From: an uncultured Eubacteriales bacterium
GTDB lineage: Bacteria; Bacillota; Clostridia; Peptostreptococcales; Anaerovoracaceae
DNA length: 64,000 nt
Direction: 5' to 3'
NCBI GenBank assembly: GCA_902775345.1
Contig: CACYLW010000004.1
Coordinates: 62,001 to 126,000, forward strand
The translations under genes and the position numbers were made by a program. The notes under the pieces were generated by a model, which was not told the DNA's origin, did no database searches, and saw only the letters and a list, made by a program, of their open reading frames with translations. Of this stretch, positions 10,486 through 20,232 are shown one piece after another (within the stretch, counting starts at the first letter, position 1; each line of letters starts with the position of its first letter).

Positions 10486-11589
10486 ATGAAAATTTATTGC
10501 AACAGAACAGAATTGAATAAAGCACTCAATAATGTATCTCATTCAGTTCCTGTAAGAACTACTTCAAATATACTTGAAGGAATACTTGTAAATGTTGAGG
10601 AAGGAAAGATGTTCCTTACCGCAACAGATACAAACATGACTACTGAAACAGTAATAAATGTAAATTCAGAAGGTATATGTGAATTCGTAGTTCCTGCAAA
10701 ACTTTTCAGCGCTATCATTTCAAAACTTCCGGAAGATGAAATGATGATCGATTATGATAATGAAAAGTCAAAGATAAATATAAAGTGCGCAGGATCAAGT
10801 TCAGAAATAATATGCTTCAGAGGTGATGAATATCCGAAGTTATTTATTGATGAAGGAGAAAATGAGATATATCTCGATAAGGATGATGTAAAGAAACTCA
10901 TAAAAAAGACTGCATTCAGCGCTTCTACAGATGAGTTCAACAGGATAATCACTGGAGTCCTTCTTGAGATAAAGAACGGAAGCATGAAAATGGTAGGAGT
11001 TGATCCTTACAGGATAGCTACCTATAAGATAGAAGTTGAAAACAAAGAAAACATAAGCGTTATCATTCCTGCAAAGCTGATTATTGAAGTAGCTAAATTC
11101 ATCAGCGATGACGGCGATTCAAAGATGAGCCTTGAAGTAGTTGATAATAAAGTCATACTCAAATTCGATAACAATAAGGTAATAATCAACACTTATTCAG
11201 GAAAATTCATCGATTATGAAAGGATCCTCAATAAGGAAGGAAACATAAATGTTAGAGTAAAGAAGGACGATCTTCTCAAGAGTACTGAAAGAGCATCACT
11301 TCTGGCATCCGTACAGAATAACAACCTTATAAGATTCAACATAGGAAAAGAAATGATATACATCACTTCACTCAATGAAGAGGGTAATATCGAAGAAAAG
11401 GTTGAAATAATAAACGACGGAGAGGATCTGAATATCGGTATCAACTCAAGATATCTTAAGGATGCTCTCAGCGTAATAGAAGATGAAGAAATAAATATAA
11501 ACTTCAAGGACAGCGTGAGTCCGGCTATCATAAAGCCGCTTAAGGGAGATAAATATACATACCTGATCCTTCCGATAAGAATGAATTAA
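10486..11589 (+). CDS. dnaN: DNA polymerase III beta sliding clamp
   Basis: Ring-shaped processivity clamp. It has 367 residues, the family length, with three clamp domains. The C-terminus ends in the typical TYLILPIRMN. An AAAGAGGT ribosome site precedes the ATG. A strong terminator follows directly, so the usual downstream partners (the S4-domain protein and recF) are not part of this transcript. AT-rich like dnaA. Confidence 0.97.
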   Translation: MKIYCNRTELNKALNNVSHSVPVRTTSNILEGILVNVEEGKMFLTATDTNMTTETVINVNSEGICEFVVPAKLFSAIISKLPEDEMMIDYDNEKSKINIKCAGSSSEIICFRGDEYPKLFIDEGENEIYLDKDDVKKLIKKTAFSASTDEFNRIITGVLLEIKNGSMKMVGVDPYRIATYKIEVENKENISVIIPAKLIIEVAKFISDDGDSKMSLEVVDNKVILKFDNNKVIINTYSGKFIDYERILNKEGNINVRVKKDDLLKSTERASLLASVQNNNLIRFNIGKEMIYITSLNEEGNIEEKVEIINDGEDLNIGINSRYLKDALSVIEDEEININFKDSVSPAIIKPLKGDKYTYLILPIRMN

Positions 11590-11590
11590 A

Positions 11591-11642
11591 ATAAAAAAAC
11601 ACCTTGCATTCCCGCTTAAGGAGCATGCAAGGTGTTTTTTTT
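11591..11642. terminator. Bidirectional terminator between dnaN and psuG
   Basis: Perfect 12-bp stem (11598-11609 with 11625-11636) flanked by A-tract and T-tract, so it works for both convergent genes. Confidence 0.88.
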
Positions 11643-12591
11643 ATATGTTATTTTTATATTTTTTATTGATGTAATGATTTGATTTGCAGAATTCACATGC
11701 TGTCTGTGCTGCGATCTTTGCATTATTCAAGACCAGCTTTATGTTTGATTCCAGGCTGTCTCCTCCTGTGATCTCTTTTACTTTCGCAAGAAGGAAAGGT
11801 GTTGTTTCCTTTCCCTTTATTCCGAGATCGATGCACTCCTGTATGGCCTGATCTATTGCAGGATCTATTATTGCAGGATCCATTGAATATTCATCAGGAA
11901 TAGGATTTCCTACGAGTATTCCGCCTTTCATTCCGAGTTCCATGTGAGTTCTGAAAAAATCTGCGAGTTCTGAAGGCGAATCGACTCTGTAATCAACTTT
12001 ATATCCGCTCTTGCTTGTATAGAATGCAGGCATGTCTTCAGTGCCCATGCCTATAACAGGAACACCTTTTGTTTCAAGGTATTCGAGAGTCAGTCCTATG
12101 TCGAGTATTGATTTGCATCCGGCGCAGATCACCATTACAGGAGTCTGGGCAAGTTCCTCAAGATCGGCACTGATATCCATTGTGATCTCAGCTCCTCTGT
12201 GAACTCCTCCTATTCCGCCGGTAGCAAAAATATTGATTCCGGCCATGTGAGCTATCATCATGGTAGTTGTAACTGTGCAGGCTCCGTCAAGACCTTTTGC
12301 GCAGAGCATTGCAAGATCACGTCTTGAAGCTTTTGTGATTTCAGTACCTTTTTTTCCGAAATATTCAATTTCATCAGGAGTAAGTCCTGCTTTGAGTCTT
12401 CCTCCGATGATAGCGATCGTTGCCGGTACTGCTCCGTTTTCCCTGACCATTTTTTCAACTGCAAGAGCTGTCTCAACATTCTGAGGATAAGGCATTCCGT
12501 GAGATATGATAGTGGATTCAAGAGCAACAACAGGTTTGCCTGCATTCAGAGCCGCTTTTACTTCTTTGCTTATATCCAGATATTTATTCAT
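11641..12591 (-). CDS. psuG: Pseudouridine-5'-phosphate glycosidase
   Basis: Splits pseudouridine 5'-phosphate into uracil and ribose 5-phosphate, recycling this modified nucleoside from RNA breakdown. It has 316 residues. Family features are VVALESTIISHGMPYPQN near the start, TTTMMIAHMAGINIFATGGIGGVHRG in the middle, and the GNPIPDE segment. It lies 21 bases after the PfkB-kinase gene on the same strand, the usual psuK-psuG partnership. Confidence 0.95.
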   Translation of the reverse strand: MNKYLDISKEVKAALNAGKPVVALESTIISHGMPYPQNVETALAVEKMVRENGAVPATIAIIGGRLKAGLTPDEIEYFGKKGTEITKASRRDLAMLCAKGLDGACTVTTTMMIAHMAGINIFATGGIGGVHRGAEITMDISADLEELAQTPVMVICAGCKSILDIGLTLEYLETKGVPVIGMGTEDMPAFYTSKSGYKVDYRVDSPSELADFFRTHMELGMKGGILVGNPIPDEYSMDPAIIDPAIDQAIQECIDLGIKGKETTPFLLAKVKEITGGDSLESNIKLVLNNAKIAAQTACEFCKSNHYINKKYKNNI

Positions 12592-12612
12592 TTCCGGCTT
12601 GTCTCCATTCTT

Positions 12613-13584
12613 TTATATTTCTTCGTCCTTATAGTTTTCTATTTTATGTGTTTTTATTTTGTATTCCTTAAGTTTGTTTTTAATGAAATCGCTGCTCATT
12701 TCGGGATGAATGGTGGAATCAACTGTTATGGTTGCGGAAGCTGCAGTGTTTGCAGCCATTGCCTGAGTTGTAAGACCGTCACCCTCTTCATTAAGTGAAG
12801 CCCATACTATTGCAGCCATCGCTGAATCACCTGCTCCTGTGGTGTTTCTTACTGTAACAGGATATCTGTCAGCCATTATGGCATTATCTTTATCAGCAGC
12901 GAGCATTCCGTGAGAACCCATGGAAATGAATACTCTTCTGACTCCCTGATCAATGAGCGCGCGCGCTGCCTCAAGGCAGTCGTATTCATTTTCTATTATC
13001 ATGTCGGTAAGATACTCTGCTTCAAGAAGGTTTGGCTTAAGTGTATCTATTCCTTCAAGATGGCCTTTTATTTTATCGGCATGAGAGACAGATACAGTAT
13101 CCACATAAAGAGGAACTTTACATACTTCTTTCAGTTTTAAAAGAGCCTCCTGCGACATATTACAGTCAGCTACTGCCAGTGATGCAGAATTTATCACATC
13201 TTCTATTGATTCTATGTATTCAGGTGTTATGTGATCAACAATGTCTACATGAGACAAAGCAAGCTCCATCTCTCCTTTTTCATCGTTGATGAAAAGATAT
13301 ACTGAAGATGAACCTCCCGGAACTATTACGGACAGACTTGTGTCAATTCCGGTCATTTCGCATTTTTTAAGCATTTCCAGACCCAGAATGTCATCACCTG
13401 CAGCGGTCACAAGTTCGACTTCTGCTCCGAGCATGGCAAGATTATGAGCTATGTTTCTGGCAACACCGCCATAACTCATTTTTATTACACCCGGATTTGA
13501 ATCGTTCGGGATGAGAGGCTTATAAGGAGTACCGCCCAGATCAATATTTGCAGCACCAATGACCAATACGTATTTATTATCCAT
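12613..13584 (-). CDS. PfkB-family sugar kinase, probable pseudouridine kinase
   Basis: Ribokinase-fold kinase of 323 residues. I chose MDNKYVLVIGAANIDLGG because CAGGA precedes it; an ATG eight codons upstream has no ribosome site. The N-terminal substrate-binding GG (SYGGVARNIAHNLAMLG) and the C-terminal PfkB signature with catalytic Asp (NTTGAGDSAMAAI) are clear. Being directly upstream of psuG suggests it phosphorylates pseudouridine (PsuK), though substrate choice in PfkB proteins cannot be read reliably from sequence. Confidence 0.85.
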   Translation of the reverse strand: MDNKYVLVIGAANIDLGGTPYKPLIPNDSNPGVIKMSYGGVARNIAHNLAMLGAEVELVTAAGDDILGLEMLKKCEMTGIDTSLSVIVPGGSSSVYLFINDEKGEMELALSHVDIVDHITPEYIESIEDVINSASLAVADCNMSQEALLKLKEVCKVPLYVDTVSVSHADKIKGHLEGIDTLKPNLLEAEYLTDMIIENEYDCLEAARALIDQGVRRVFISMGSHGMLAADKDNAIMADRYPVTVRNTTGAGDSAMAAIVWASLNEEGDGLTTQAMAANTAASATITVDSTIHPEMSSDFIKNKLKEYKIKTHKIENYKDEEI

Positions 13585-13626
13585 ATCTTTAATCCTGCAA
13601 TTAATCATTATATGAAGTGATAATTA

Positions 13627-14208
13627 TTACGAATTCTGCTGTTCCTTTATGCGCTGTTTCCAGCATCTGTGGCACATTGCAGTATATCTGTCATTTCCTC
13701 CGAGAACTACCTGGTCACCTTCTGTGATTATGCGTCCGTTATCGTCAAATCTTGCATTTACAGTCGCTTTGCGTCCACATTCGCATATGGTCTTGATCTC
13801 GGTTATTGAATCTGCGAGTTCCATGAGCCTTTGTGCTCCGGGAAAGAAGTGGGTCTGAAAGTCCGTGCGAAGCCCAAAGCAAAGCACAGGAAGATCATTT
13901 TCGTCAACGAGCCGTCTCAGTCCGTCTATCTGTGCAGGGGTCAGGAACTGAGCTTCATCGGCAATAATGACATCATAATCACCGGCCTCATGATAAGCCC
14001 TGATTATGTCATCATCAGGCTGTATCACCTGTGCCTTCTGCTGAAGACCGATGCGGCTCTTTATGATATCTGCTCCGTCGCGTGTATCAGTGCCCGGCTT
14101 TATCAGCCAGACCGTCATTCCTTTTTCTTCATAATTGAATTTGGTGGTAAGAGCCTGAGCAGATTTTGAAGAGCCCATAGCTCCGTATTTGAAATACAGC
14201 TTTGCCAT
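13627..14208 (-). CDS. tdk: Thymidine kinase (type II)
   Basis: Phosphorylates thymidine and deoxyuridine for salvage. It has 193 residues. The P-loop GAMGSSKS (9-16) is the type II Tdk variant, DVIIADEAQFL holds the Walker B and catalytic region, and the zinc site is formed by CECGRK and CHRCWK. It is the first gene of the minus-strand tdk/PfkB/psuG set. Confidence 0.95.
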   Translation of the reverse strand: MAKLYFKYGAMGSSKSAQALTTKFNYEEKGMTVWLIKPGTDTRDGADIIKSRIGLQQKAQVIQPDDDIIRAYHEAGDYDVIIADEAQFLTPAQIDGLRRLVDENDLPVLCFGLRTDFQTHFFPGAQRLMELADSITEIKTICECGRKATVNARFDDNGRIITEGDQVVLGGNDRYTAMCHRCWKQRIKEQQNS

Positions 14209-14300
14209 GCCGCACCTCCGATTTTTTATAAGAAAATACCTGTTAACATTATAAAAGAAAAATAGATATTTTTAAAATAAATCAGTTTTTTCCGCTTGTG

Positions 14301-14315
14301 TGATTATAGTATAAT
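14301..14315 (+). promoter_or_regulatory. Probable promoter for the BMP lipoprotein gene
   Basis: A TATAAT at 14310-14315 with a weak T-rich -35 region; start expected near 14322, leaving a ~60-nt leader. No purine-riboswitch sequence is seen in the leader. Confidence 0.4.
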
Positions 14316-14381
14316 TATTAAGTCAGGATCGACGGATCCTATGTTACTTATATCACTCTAAAGTACTTTAGGAGGATCGTA

Positions 14382-15515
14382 ATGAAGAAATTTCTTGTTT
14401 TACTCCTCGCAGCTCTGATGGTATTCTCATTTGCAGCTTGCGGGGGCGGCGGTGGCGGTGATGAGGCTGCAGCTGATGACTCCATGAAGGTTGCAATGAT
14501 AACTGACTCCGGAGACATCACAGACCAGTCCTTCAACCAGACAACCTATGAAGCTGCAAAGACTTATTGCGAAGCGAACGGTGTTGATTTCACATATAAG
14601 AAACCTGCATCTGACTCCGACGCAGACCGTGTTTCTTCAATCGAAGAAGCTATTGAGGAAGGCTACAATGTAATCTTAATGCCGGGATATCTGTTTGCTC
14701 CTGCTATCGTAGAAGTAGCACCATCCTTCCCTGATGTTAAGTTCGTAGCTCTCGACGTTTCTGAGTATGACCTCTGCACAGCTGCAGAAACAGACACATA
14801 TTCTGAGGAAAACGTTTACAGTGCTGTTTACCAGGAAGAGATCGCCGGCTACATGGCAGGTTATGCCGCAGTTAAGCTGGGATACACAAAGCTCGGATTC
14901 CTCGGCGGAATGGCAGTACCTGCTGTACAGAGATACGGCAGCGGATTCATTCAGGGTGCTGATGCTGCTGCAGAAGAGCTTGGAAAGACTGACGTAGAAA
15001 TCAAGTATGCTTACGGCAACCAGTTCTTCGGCGATGCTGATATCACAGCTGCTATGGACACATGGTATGGCGGCGGCACAGAAGTCGTATTCGCTTGCGG
15101 CGGCGGAATCTACACATCTGCCGGTGAAGCTGCTTCCAAGGTTGGCGGCAAGGTAATCGGTGTTGACAGTGATCAGTCCGGAAAGATCGACGGCGACTAT
15201 GGCGAAGGCACAACAGTTACATGCGCTATGAAGGGTCTTGCTCCTACAGTTAACACACTGCTGACTGCTATTCAGGAAGGCAAGTGGGCTGACTATGCCG
15301 GACAGGTTCAGAACCTCGGTCTTGCATCGGCTACACCTTCTGAGAACTATGTACAGCTCCCTGACAGCACACAGTGGGCTGACGGATTCCAGAAGGCTGA
15401 CTACGAGAAACTCGTAGGCGAGCTCTTCGACGGAACAAGAACAGTGTCCAATGATACTTCGGCTCTTCCTGCTACAAAGGCTGTAAAGGTCGACGATCAG
15501 GGCAACATCAAATAA
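14382..15515 (+). CDS. BMP/PnrA-type nucleoside-binding lipoprotein
   Basis: Extracellular substrate-binding lipoprotein of a nucleoside ABC importer (PnrA/BmpA family). It has 377 residues. The signal ends at lipobox FAAC (Cys20) followed by a Gly-rich tether. The family pattern is present: MITDSGDITDQSFNQTTYEAA, DADRVSSIEEA, LGFLGGMAVPAVQRYGSGFIQGA, and GVDSDQSG. An AGGAGG ribosome site precedes it. The ATPase and both permease genes follow past a terminator, allowing higher expression of the binding protein than of the membrane parts, as is common for such importers. Confidence 0.92.
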   Translation: MKKFLVLLLAALMVFSFAACGGGGGGDEAAADDSMKVAMITDSGDITDQSFNQTTYEAAKTYCEANGVDFTYKKPASDSDADRVSSIEEAIEEGYNVILMPGYLFAPAIVEVAPSFPDVKFVALDVSEYDLCTAAETDTYSEENVYSAVYQEEIAGYMAGYAAVKLGYTKLGFLGGMAVPAVQRYGSGFIQGADAAAEELGKTDVEIKYAYGNQFFGDADITAAMDTWYGGGTEVVFACGGGIYTSAGEAASKVGGKVIGVDSDQSGKIDGDYGEGTTVTCAMKGLAPTVNTLLTAIQEGKWADYAGQVQNLGLASATPSENYVQLPDSTQWADGFQKADYEKLVGELFDGTRTVSNDTSALPATKAVKVDDQGNIK

Positions 15516-15536
15516 TTAGATCTGACTATAATCATA

Positions 15537-15567
15537 AAAAGCGTTTCCATTGAGGAAGCGCTTTTTT
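15537..15567 (+). terminator. Terminator after the BMP lipoprotein gene
   Basis: Stem of 12 bp with one G-U pair (15537-15548 with 15554-15565) running into six T. It separates the binding-protein gene from the ATPase gene, probably with partial readthrough. Confidence 0.8.
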
Positions 15568-15656
15568 GTTTTCTTTATTATTTTTTCTTTCTATAAATAA
15601 TGGTAAAATAATTACGTATATGTTTGTTGTTTTAGGAGACGGAGGAATATGGAATT

Positions 15657-17258
15657 ATGGATACACCTTATGCCATAGAAATGGTGAATATCACCAAACG
15701 ATTCCCCGGCATCATAGCAAATGATAACATCACTTTGCAGCTGAGAAAGGGCGAGATACACGCCTTGCTTGGTGAAAACGGTGCCGGTAAATCTACCCTC
15801 ATGTCCGTTCTTTTTGGTTTATATCAAGCAGAAGAAGGGGTAATCAAGAAGGACGGCAAGGAGGTAAAGATCAATAATCCTAACGACGCCAATGATCTGG
15901 GCATCGGAATGGTACACCAGCACTTTAAACTAGTCCAGTGCTTCACAGTCCTCGAGAACATCATTCTGGGAGTAGAATCCACAAAGAATGGTGTGCTTCA
16001 GATGGAAGAAGCAAGAAAGAAAGTTAAGGCATTATCAGAAAAATACGGGCTGCAGGTAGATCCTGATGCCAAGATCGAAGATATTACCGTAGGAATGCAG
16101 CAGAGAACTGAGATCCTCAAGATGCTCTTCCGTGACAATGAGATCCTCATCTTCGACGAGCCTACTGCCGTGCTTACGCCGCAGGAGATCGAAGAACTGA
16201 TGCAGATCATGAGAAATCTCAGAGCTGAAGGTAAATCGATCCTTTTCATAACCCATAAGCTGAACGAGATCAAAGCCGTAGCTGACAGAGTAACGGTCCT
16301 CCGCCGCGGCAAGTACATCGGCACCGTTGATGTTGCTACAACTTCAAAAGAAGAGATGAGCCGCATGATGGTAGGAAGAGATGTCAACATGGTAGTGGAC
16401 AAAGCTCCTGCACATCCGGGCAAGACCATTCTCAAGGTAGAGAACATGACGGTCGCTTCCAAGATGCATGCGAACAACGCTGTCAAGAACGTAAGCTTCG
16501 AAGTACATGAAGGCGAGATCGTATGTATCGCAGGTATCGACGGAAACGGACAGACAGAGTTCGTATACGGACTTACCGGCATGGAGCCGCTTGTCGACGG
16601 CAAGATAACACTTTGTGATGAAGACATTACAAGGTGGTCGATCCGCCAGAGGAGCAAGCTGCTGAGCCATATTCCTGAGGACAGACACAAACACGGACTC
16701 GTGCTTGATTATCCTCTCGAATACAACATGGTTCTTCAGAGATACTATCAGCCTGAATTCACTTCGAAGGCAGGTTTCCTCAAGAGACCTGAGATCCGCG
16801 CTTACTCTGAAAGACTTGAAGCTGAACACGACGTAAGATCAGGCCAGGGTTCTATCACTATTGCAAGAGCTATGTCCGGCGGTAACCAGCAGAAGGCCAT
16901 TATCGCGCGTGAGATCGACAAGGATCACAAGCTGCTCGTTGCAGTTCAGCCTACAAGAGGTCTTGATGTCGGAGCTATCGAAGGCGTTCACAGAAACCTT
17001 ATCAAGGAGAGAGACAACGGCAGGGCGGTCCTGCTCATATCACTCGAACTTGAAGAGGTAATGAATGTTCCTGACAGGATCCTCGTTATGTACGAGGGTG
17101 AGATCGTCGGTGAGCTCGATCCTAAGAAGACTACAGTCGAAGAACTTGGTCTCTACATGGCAGGTGCAAAGAGAAATGTTACTGTCAATGCCAATACCAG
17201 CGAGATAGAGCATTCAGAAGTAGTTGACACTGCGGCAGGAAGGAAGGAGGAAAAGTAA
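15657..17258 (+). CDS. Nucleoside ABC transporter ATPase (two ABC domains)
   Basis: Energises nucleoside import with the next two permeases. It has 533 residues, a tandem ABC protein like sugar-type RbsA and YufO/NupA. The first domain has Walker A GENGAGKST (about 37-45), and the second carries the usual degenerate P-loop GIDGNGQTE. Signatures are VGMQQR and SGGNQQK, with Walker B IFDEPTAVL and a degenerate VAVQPTRGLDVG. A GGAGG lies 11 bases before the ATG. It overlaps the next gene by one base (TAATG). An extended -10 (TGG-TAAAAT, 15601-15609) may be its own promoter. Confidence 0.94.
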   Translation: MDTPYAIEMVNITKRFPGIIANDNITLQLRKGEIHALLGENGAGKSTLMSVLFGLYQAEEGVIKKDGKEVKINNPNDANDLGIGMVHQHFKLVQCFTVLENIILGVESTKNGVLQMEEARKKVKALSEKYGLQVDPDAKIEDITVGMQQRTEILKMLFRDNEILIFDEPTAVLTPQEIEELMQIMRNLRAEGKSILFITHKLNEIKAVADRVTVLRRGKYIGTVDVATTSKEEMSRMMVGRDVNMVVDKAPAHPGKTILKVENMTVASKMHANNAVKNVSFEVHEGEIVCIAGIDGNGQTEFVYGLTGMEPLVDGKITLCDEDITRWSIRQRSKLLSHIPEDRHKHGLVLDYPLEYNMVLQRYYQPEFTSKAGFLKRPEIRAYSERLEAEHDVRSGQGSITIARAMSGGNQQKAIIAREIDKDHKLLVAVQPTRGLDVGAIEGVHRNLIKERDNGRAVLLISLELEEVMNVPDRILVMYEGEIVGELDPKKTTVEELGLYMAGAKRNVTVNANTSEIEHSEVVDTAAGRKEEK

Positions 17259-18415
17259 TGAAAGAGAAGAAAAATCTGATTAAGAATCCATCCTTCCAGG
17301 CAATACTGACATCGCTGATTTGTATAGTATTAGGTCTGTTTATAGGATTCATAGTACTGCTTTTGATCAACCCTGCCGGTGCAGGCGAGGCCATAAAGAC
17401 GATCCTTATCAACTTTATGAGCCGCTCATCGTCAATAGCAAGGATGAAAGCCCTTGGTAACACGCTTGCCAAGAGTGCGCCGCTCCTGATGTGCGCTCTT
17501 TCGATCTGCTTCTGCTACAAGGTAGGACTGTTCAACATAGGTGCCCCTGGACAGTATGAAGCCGGTGCCTGCATCGGACTTTATGCCGCACTCGCATGGC
17601 ACTGCAACTGGGTAGTGTGCCTCATTCTTGCGGCGATCGCAGGTGCCATTGTCGGAGCTGTCTCCGGTGCGCTGAAGGCATACAGAAACGTAAACGAAGT
17701 TATTTCGGGTATCATGCTCAACTGGATAATCCTTTACACGACCAACATGATCCTTGCAAAGGTAAAAGATCCGACGAGCCCGTATACCATTAAACTTTCA
17801 ACAGGCAACAAGAGTGCGCTTATTCCTACAGCCGGACTCAACACGCTGTTCTCCAATAACAAATCAGTCACGCTGGCCATCCCGTTCGCGATACTGTTCG
17901 CGATACTGATCTGGGTGATCCTGTCAAAGACCAAATTCGGATATGAACTCCGTGCGACAGGTTTCAACAAGGAAGCTGCCAAGTATGCCGGAATGAAGGA
18001 AAAACAGAATATCATCATCACTCTGGCGATCGGCGGAGCACTCGCGGGTATCGGAGCTGCCTTCCTCTTCCTTACGGGATATCAGGAATGGTCGACAACA
18101 CAAAGTTCCGTACCGGCCATGGGATTCAACGGAATCGCGGCTACCTTCCTCGGCGGTCTGCATCCGATCGGAACGATCTTCGCATCGTTCTTCATCCAGT
18201 CGATCACAGACGGCGGAGCGCTTATCAACAAGTCGATATATCCTTCGCAGATCTCTGACCTGATCTCAGCGATCATCATATACCTTTGCGGTTTTGTACT
18301 TTTCTTCAAGTTTGCTATCAACAACTGGATAGGAAAGAGAGACAAGGGAGGCCCTAACGTCAACGATGTTCCGGTCAAAGATGACGCTGCTAAAGCGGAA
18401 GGAGGTGACAAGTAA
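17258..18415 (+). CDS. Nucleoside ABC transporter permease 1
   Basis: Inner-membrane permease of the BPD_transp_2 family (YufP/NupB type), 385 residues with about ten hydrophobic segments. The family signature is GAALAGIGAAFLFLTG followed by GFNGIAATFLGGLHPIG. Start and stop overlap by one base with both neighbours (TAATG), indicating coupled translation. The long C-terminal polar tail is normal for this subunit. Confidence 0.93.
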   Translation: MKEKKNLIKNPSFQAILTSLICIVLGLFIGFIVLLLINPAGAGEAIKTILINFMSRSSSIARMKALGNTLAKSAPLLMCALSICFCYKVGLFNIGAPGQYEAGACIGLYAALAWHCNWVVCLILAAIAGAIVGAVSGALKAYRNVNEVISGIMLNWIILYTTNMILAKVKDPTSPYTIKLSTGNKSALIPTAGLNTLFSNNKSVTLAIPFAILFAILIWVILSKTKFGYELRATGFNKEAAKYAGMKEKQNIIITLAIGGALAGIGAAFLFLTGYQEWSTTQSSVPAMGFNGIAATFLGGLHPIGTIFASFFIQSITDGGALINKSIYPSQISDLISAIIIYLCGFVLFFKFAINNWIGKRDKGGPNVNDVPVKDDAAKAEGGDK

Positions 18416-19356
18416 TGATACTGTTACTGCAATACACCATCATATACGCTTCTGTACTTTGCCTCGTGGCTCTCGGCGGATGCTTCTCCGAGCACTCCGG
18501 CGTTATCAACCTGGGACTTGAAGGAATCATGGTAATGGGTGCGCTTGGCGGAGCCGTTACGATGTTCCTGCTTCCTGCCGGTACAGCAAAGATCGTTATC
18601 ATACTTGCTACAACACTTGCGGCGATAATCATCGGCATGCTGTTCTCCTGCCTTCTGGCAGTTGCCAGCATCAACTTCAAGGCTGACCAGACACTCATCG
18701 GTACTGCCATGAACCTGCTTGCAACAGCAGCAGCTACAGTATTCGTAAGAGCTATGAATACAGCAATCAACCCTGACAACGTATCGAGCGCTATCCAGTA
18801 CATTCAGCCTAAGAAGGCATTTCTGAAGAATATCGGAAAGTTCGAATTCAACTGGTTCATGCTCATGGCAGTTGTACTGCTGGTAGTTGCATGGTTCCTG
18901 CTCTACAAGACCAAATTCGGTCTGAGACTCATGGCCTGCGGTGAGAATCCACAGGCTGCCGACTCGGTAGGTATCAATGTATACAAGATGCGCTGGGCAG
19001 GCGTACTCATCTCTGGTTTCCTCGGCGGACTCGGCGGTATTGTGTACATCACAGCCGGCGTATCCGAGTGGAAATTTGAAATGGGCGTTGCGGGCTTCGG
19101 CTTCCTGGCTCTGGCTGTAATGATCTTCGGTCAGTGGAAACCGACCAACATCGCACTTGCGGCACTGCTCTTCGGACTCTTCAGAGCCCTGTCCAACGTA
19201 TACACGGGAATCCCGTTCCTGGCTGCGATGAACATCCCGAGCACTGTCTACAACATGCTGCCTTACATCATCTCGCTCATCGTTCTTGCATTCACATCCA
19301 AGAACTCCAGAGCGCCGAAGGCAGAAGGAATTCCATACGACAAGGGAATGCGTTAA
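18415..19356 (+). CDS. Nucleoside ABC transporter permease 2
   Basis: Second permease of the same importer (YufQ/NupC type), 313 residues, strongly hydrophobic. It carries the paired signature GFLGGLGGIVYITAG and VAGFGFLALAVMIFGQWKP. A GGAGGTGACAAGTA ribosome site precedes the ATG, which overlaps the previous stop. It ends the transporter operon before a hairpin at 19380. Confidence 0.93.
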   Translation: MILLLQYTIIYASVLCLVALGGCFSEHSGVINLGLEGIMVMGALGGAVTMFLLPAGTAKIVIILATTLAAIIIGMLFSCLLAVASINFKADQTLIGTAMNLLATAAATVFVRAMNTAINPDNVSSAIQYIQPKKAFLKNIGKFEFNWFMLMAVVLLVVAWFLLYKTKFGLRLMACGENPQAADSVGINVYKMRWAGVLISGFLGGLGGIVYITAGVSEWKFEMGVAGFGFLALAVMIFGQWKPTNIALAALLFGLFRALSNVYTGIPFLAAMNIPSTVYNMLPYIISLIVLAFTSKNSRAPKAEGIPYDKGMR

Positions 19357-19379
19357 ACATCCCTTCAGCAAAACGCTAC

Positions 19380-19414
19380 AAGCGGGAGCGAAAGCTCCCG
19401 CTTATTTATTATTT
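19380..19414 (+). terminator. Terminator after the nucleoside importer operon
   Basis: Perfect 10-bp stem with GAAA loop (19380-19389 with 19394-19403) followed by an imperfect T-rich tail (ATTTATTATTT). Confidence 0.65.
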
Positions 19415-19503
19415 ATGCAATCGCAATCGGTATACATTTCGTTGTATAATCTATTTGTAGTAATATGCACTTTTTTATTAGGTATTGGCAAAGGAGCTTC
19501 GAC

Positions 19504-20160
19504 ATGGAAACAAAAGATATTCTTAAGTACGTCGACCACACACTGCTTGCGCAGACAGCAAAGTGGGAAGATATCAAGGCACTGATCGATGACGGAATCA
19601 AATATGAAACGGCGAGCGTATGCATCCCTCCGGGGTACGTTGCACAGGCAAGGGAATATATCGGAGCGAGACTCCCTATCTGCACTGTCATCGGTTTCCC
19701 GAACGGCTACAATACCACCGCAGTCAAAGCGTTTGAGACAAGCGATGCTCTCGACAACGGAGCTGACGAGATAGATATGGTCATCAATATCGGCTGGGCA
19801 AAGGACGGCAGATGGGACGATATCGAAAATGAGATCCGCACACTCAAGGAGATCTGCGGAGACCACATCTTGAAGGTCATCATCGAGACAAGCATGCTTA
19901 CTGACGAAGAGAAGGTGAAACTCTGCGAGATCGTTACATTTGCAGGAGCTGACTTCATCAAGACCTCGACCGGATTCGGCGGAGGCGGTGCCACATTCGA
20001 AGACGTCGAACTGATGGTAAAGAACGTTGGAGAAGGCGTGAAGGTAAAGGCTTCCGGCGGCATCAGCGGACTTGACGATGCTGCAAAGTATCTTGAGATA
20101 GGAGCAAAGAGACTCGGCACCAGCAGAGTAGTAAAAGCAGCAAAGGCTGCTGAAAAATAG
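19504..20160 (+). CDS. deoC: Deoxyribose-phosphate aldolase
   Basis: Cleaves 2-deoxyribose 5-phosphate into acetaldehyde and glyceraldehyde 3-phosphate through a Schiff-base lysine. It has 218 residues. The [15 protein letters not shown] start has GGAG eight bases upstream; an in-frame ATG 13 codons earlier has no ribosome site. The catalytic Lys lies in [14 protein letters not shown], with the second active-site Lys in VKVKASGGI. It follows the importer and precedes udp and deoB, completing a nucleoside catabolic route. A TATAAT at 19445-19450 may be its promoter, though the -35 is poor. Confidence 0.96.
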   Translation: METKDILKYVDHTLLAQTAKWEDIKALIDDGIKYETASVCIPPGYVAQAREYIGARLPICTVIGFPNGYNTTAVKAFETSDALDNGADEIDMVINIGWAKDGRWDDIENEIRTLKEICGDHILKVIIETSMLTDEEKVKLCEIVTFAGADFIKTSTGFGGGGATFEDVELMVKNVGEGVKVKASGGISGLDDAAKYLEIGAKRLGTSRVVKAAKAAEK

Positions 20161-20232
20161 CAAATAACATACCTTTTTCAAAATATAACAACACTTTTCG
20201 AAATATTATTACAGGGATAAAGGGGTGTCATT

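Noticed and set aside
14316-14381. Possible purine or nucleoside riboswitch before the importer lipoprotein gene
   Set aside because: The leader is only ~60 nt and shows no purine-aptamer core pairing or conserved junction sequences.
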